A stretch of 64,000 nucleotides of DNA from Dolomedes plantarius (taxonomy: Eukaryota > Arthropoda > Arachnida > Araneae > Dolomedidae), in NCBI GenBank assembly GCA_907164885.2, contig OU015490.1:221683673-221747672 (forward strand), written 5' to 3'. Positions 61,177-64,000 of the stretch are shown here, one piece after another. The position numbers and the translations under genes were made by a program. The notes under the pieces are model-generated. The model was not told where the DNA came from. It did no database searches and saw only the letters and a list, made by a program, of their open reading frames with translations. How positions within the stretch are numbered: position 1 is the first letter of the stretch; each line of letters starts with the position of its first letter.

Positions 61177-61600
61177 TTAGAGAGAGAAAGAGCGACTCTC
61201 TGTTGTCAATATGATAATTTGCATTCCACAATTCGTGATCCATATCTGACTGATTAATTCAACAGAAATTTTTAAAGGGCTTTGAAAGCTAATTTAGATT
61301 TAGACCCTTTACAAATGCGTGAATTCTCTGAAAAAGTTATTTCAACGCTGTACAAATTGTCTGAAACTCTCCTTGTGAGGTAGCTATCAACACATTGATT
61401 GCAATAACTTTCTTTGATTTTCGTGCATTTTTGTTTCATTTTTACTAACCCAAGAACATCTTTAAAAACTTTCATCTTCTTCTTTTAGTGTAACCGAAAA
61501 TAAATTTGAATATTTCCGATTTCTTAAAAAAGTATTTTTATTTATCATTATCAGGGATTTAATCTCTCGACAGACGAGAAATATCTTCATTATAAAATTA
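61173..61600. other. AT-rich DNA, nothing recognised
   Basis: No gene seen. It ends in the TA target of the next element. Confidence 0.45.
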
Positions 61601-62439
61601 CAGTCAGACCTTCGTTATATGGAAAGTTCGTTATATGGAAAATTCGTTAAATAGAGATTCACGTTTTAAAATACTTTAAACTACACAAAAGAGATTTTAA
61701 ATTCATAAATGCTAAATATTATTAATAAAAAAATCAATCACACTTTTATTTTGTCTATTATTTGTGTCTATTTCTATAATTCGTGTCTATTTCTATAATT
61801 CGGTGCACTAGACACAAATTTCTATAATTTTTGTCTAGTTCTTTTAATTAATATCTATTTCTTTTGTATATCTTACCCATTAAACAGAAATCTGCAAGGA
61901 AAACAAGAATAAAACAAAACATTGTCCGGAAATACACTGTATTTTCGATTTAAAAAAATTATATTAAAATTAATAAATTTTAATGACATTATCGCATTTA
62001 TTATAACAAGAAAATTTTAAGCATACATTACCTCATGCGTCCTTAAATTTAATTGCTGATAAAGTCTCTTAATTTTGTCCAAGTTATTTGTTTGAAAAAA
62101 TGTTTTCTCTCACAATACGTCTCTCATCTTGCAATGTACTAAAAAGCCCTTCAGACGTATTTTATTCACACTGTAATTCGCATCGGAATGTGTTAAAAGA
62201 AAGTTAATTTGTTAAATGTGTTAAAAGAAAGAATAAGTTTAAAATGTTCAGAAATATTTTGAGAAATATGGAGGAAAAAAATATTGGATCGCAAGAAAAA
62301 GTTCGTTAAATAGAGAATGCTCTTCGCTATTTAGAGGTTATTTTACGAAGAAATTCGCAAAACGTTCTTGGTTCCAAGGAAAAGTTCGCAAAATAGAGAA
62401 ATTCGCAAAATAGAGGTTAGTTAAATAGAGGTCGGACAG
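61601..62439. mobile_element. Tigger/pogo-like MITE (839 bp)
   Basis: The left end is CAGTCAGACCTTCGTTATAT; the inverted right end is CTGTCCGACCTCTATTTAAC. TA flanks lie at 61599-61600 and 62440-62441. The strings TTCGTTATATGGA and TTCG(T/C)(T/A)AAATAGAG recur near both ends. No transposase. Confidence 0.7.
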
Positions 62440-62441
62440 TA

Positions 62442-63365
62442 TATGCACTGTTGGTATCTGTATAATTACATTCGCATATTAAATGAGCATTTCCAAAGAT
62501 TTTCTTACTATGTAAATGAAATGTACAGTTTCATATTTTCCAGTAAATAAAGATAAGGATACATAAACATAATTACATTTATCTGTGAATTGTTTAAATA
62601 GAGAAACTATTAATTCTACAGATAATGTACCGTGATACATATTTTTAAACGTATTTGTTTGAGAGTTACACAATTTCAGTTGTGCAATTTTGAAACAGTA
62701 TAATTTTTTCACCCAAGGGCATTTTATAATACATCTCATTCTATGTCTCTGTTACAATACGTAATTTATATAAGGAGCAAAGATGGTTGCACGTTTAAGG
62801 AAATTAATGCTTTCTCTTATTTATCATTAAGTTTTTGACTAAAAATGTAAATTTTTAATGTTACACATATTTATTTTTGAGATGTAAATATATTGATGAA
62901 CTAAAAAGTTATAATGTTATTATTTGTGTTGTAGTAACTTTAGCTTTATGTTACTGTATTATACTGTATACTTAATAAATTGTCTTCAGGAACACGCCAT
63001 CTTTCGGGGTTGACGGTGTTCGGATCGAATCCAGAGAATCAGTATTAACGTCAAATTATTGAAATCCGTAACGTCAAATTATTGAAATTATCGATTTTCC
63101 AGTTATTAGCAATCTTGCAATATGACGGCATAATGCCGTCTTCATAATAGTCTAATAATAGTCTTCGTGAATGTTCTTCCTAACGCTTTTCTAGTCTTAG
63201 AGAACTATGTTCTGCAAAATACATCCCAAAATGGAACACGGGGGGGGGTCATGTTTCAAGTTACTGGAGAAAGCGATGACGTCACCGAGACCGCGACCGC
63301 CTTACCAGTTTATCGTTTGTTTGTTTTTTGTTATTTATTTTGTAGATTGGTACGGCGTTCGTATT
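62442..63365. other. AT-rich DNA with a possible SINE head scrap
   Basis: At about 62995-63040, CTTTCGGGGTTGACGGTGTT followed by CGGATCGAATCC resembles the head of SINE family 2 at 30930. A 19-bp string AACGTCAAATTATTGAAAT occurs twice at 63047-63090. A run of nine Gs lies near 63241. Confidence 0.35.
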
Positions 63366-63507
63366 AAATACCTTCGTTTCTAGGCTGGATATGGGCACGT
63401 TAGTTTTGCAAACCGGAAAGTCCGCCTGTGAGGTCTAAATACCTTCGTTTCTAGGCTGGATATGGGTACGATAGTTTCGCAAACCGGACAGTCCGTCTGT
63501 GAGGTCA
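63366..63507. repeat. 71-bp direct tandem duplication
   Basis: AAATACCTTCGTTTCTAGGC starts at 63366 and again at 63437. The two units differ at a handful of bases. Confidence 0.9.
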
Positions 63508-64000
63508 AATTTTCAATGTTGGACAAAATTGAGGTGGCACCTGGCTAAATCATTCCTTGTGGAGACATTATAAACAGGAACCCTACCCCTTATCCCACTA
63601 GCCTAATTGGAATTGTTCGAGAATACCTTCGTCCAGGGGTTTATTAGGCACAACAAGAATACATATTGAATGAACTAATAAATTTACATCATTCAAGCTA
63701 AAACATATTTCATTTATTAATTTCTTTCATTTTAATGAAGAAAATAAGAATACATTTACTTGAAACACAACTGCTCTATTTAAAATGCGCAATAAAAAAT
63801 TTTAATATTTTTCTTATTTTTAATGAAGCATTATAAAAATATCGTAAATTTTTAAACAACATTTTTTTCCATAGCCATCATAGCTCATACACCCGAAAAC
63901 AAAATTGATCATTTTAAAGAATATATAAAGACATCGCATTCTTGGAATCTTCTAAAACAAACTATGTGTTTTTTTCAAGGAGGTAAATTACATTTAAAGT
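63508..64000. other. AT-rich DNA, nothing recognised
   Basis: ATACCTTCGT recurs once more at 63623, possibly a third decayed start of the 71-bp unit. No gene. Confidence 0.4.

Overview
This window looks like repeat-dense nuclear DNA from an arthropod, most likely a chelicerate such as a spider. It is AT-rich, with no operon-like coding, no ribosomal RNA and no intact tRNA. It is crowded with eukaryotic transposons: Tc1/mariner, piggyBac, hAT, pogo/Tigger, Helitron, Gypsy, LINE and tRNA-derived SINE. The species assignment is inference; I recognise the SINE and Gypsy styles from memory of spider and tick genomes and ran no search.

Layout. 1-10.3 kb: a Helitron (967-1791), a TA-flanked non-autonomous element (2181-2760), a dead Gypsy-type retrotransposon (about 3811-6780), a MITE (8161-8837) and a LINE 3' end (9786-10292). 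11.2-13.9 kb: an internally deleted piggyBac element interrupted by a Tc1-like element whose 346-aa transposase frame is complete. 15.9-20.4 kb: a SINE, a mariner remnant, and Gypsy and LINE scraps. 20.65-25.8 kb: a complex tandem array of roughly 0.9-1 kb units, one carrying a Tigger MITE. 27.74-27.94 kb: the best candidate for an ordinary host gene, a 3'-terminal exon resembling the last transmembrane segment of a DEG/ENaC channel. 28-32.5 kb: two hAT MITEs with perfect 8-bp target duplications, a second Helitron and two SINE-like copies.

32.9-43.8 kb holds the most interesting content: two copies of one unusual hAT-like element family, at 32945-38750 and 41667-43798. Each is bounded by matching 10-bp termini and a perfect 8-bp target duplication. 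The first is interrupted by a Tc1-like element and a piggyBac element; the second sits inside a tandem repeat whose neighbouring unit shows the empty site. 44.9-48.3 kb: two more copies of the intact-type Tc1 element in inverted orientation, one of them inside an approximately 180-bp tandem array that runs to 49.7 kb. 50-64 kb: SINE, mariner remnants, a pogo-like element with a PHD finger, two Tigger-like MITEs and long (TA)n/(CA)n microsatellites in otherwise featureless AT-rich DNA.

The elements do not form a pathway. Their nesting gives relative ages: the tandem arrays and hAT/piggyBac elements are older, and the Tc1 family of copies A, B and C is the youngest recognisable wave. Boundaries given with TSDs were read directly from the sequence. 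Functional names for decayed proteins rest on motif recognition.
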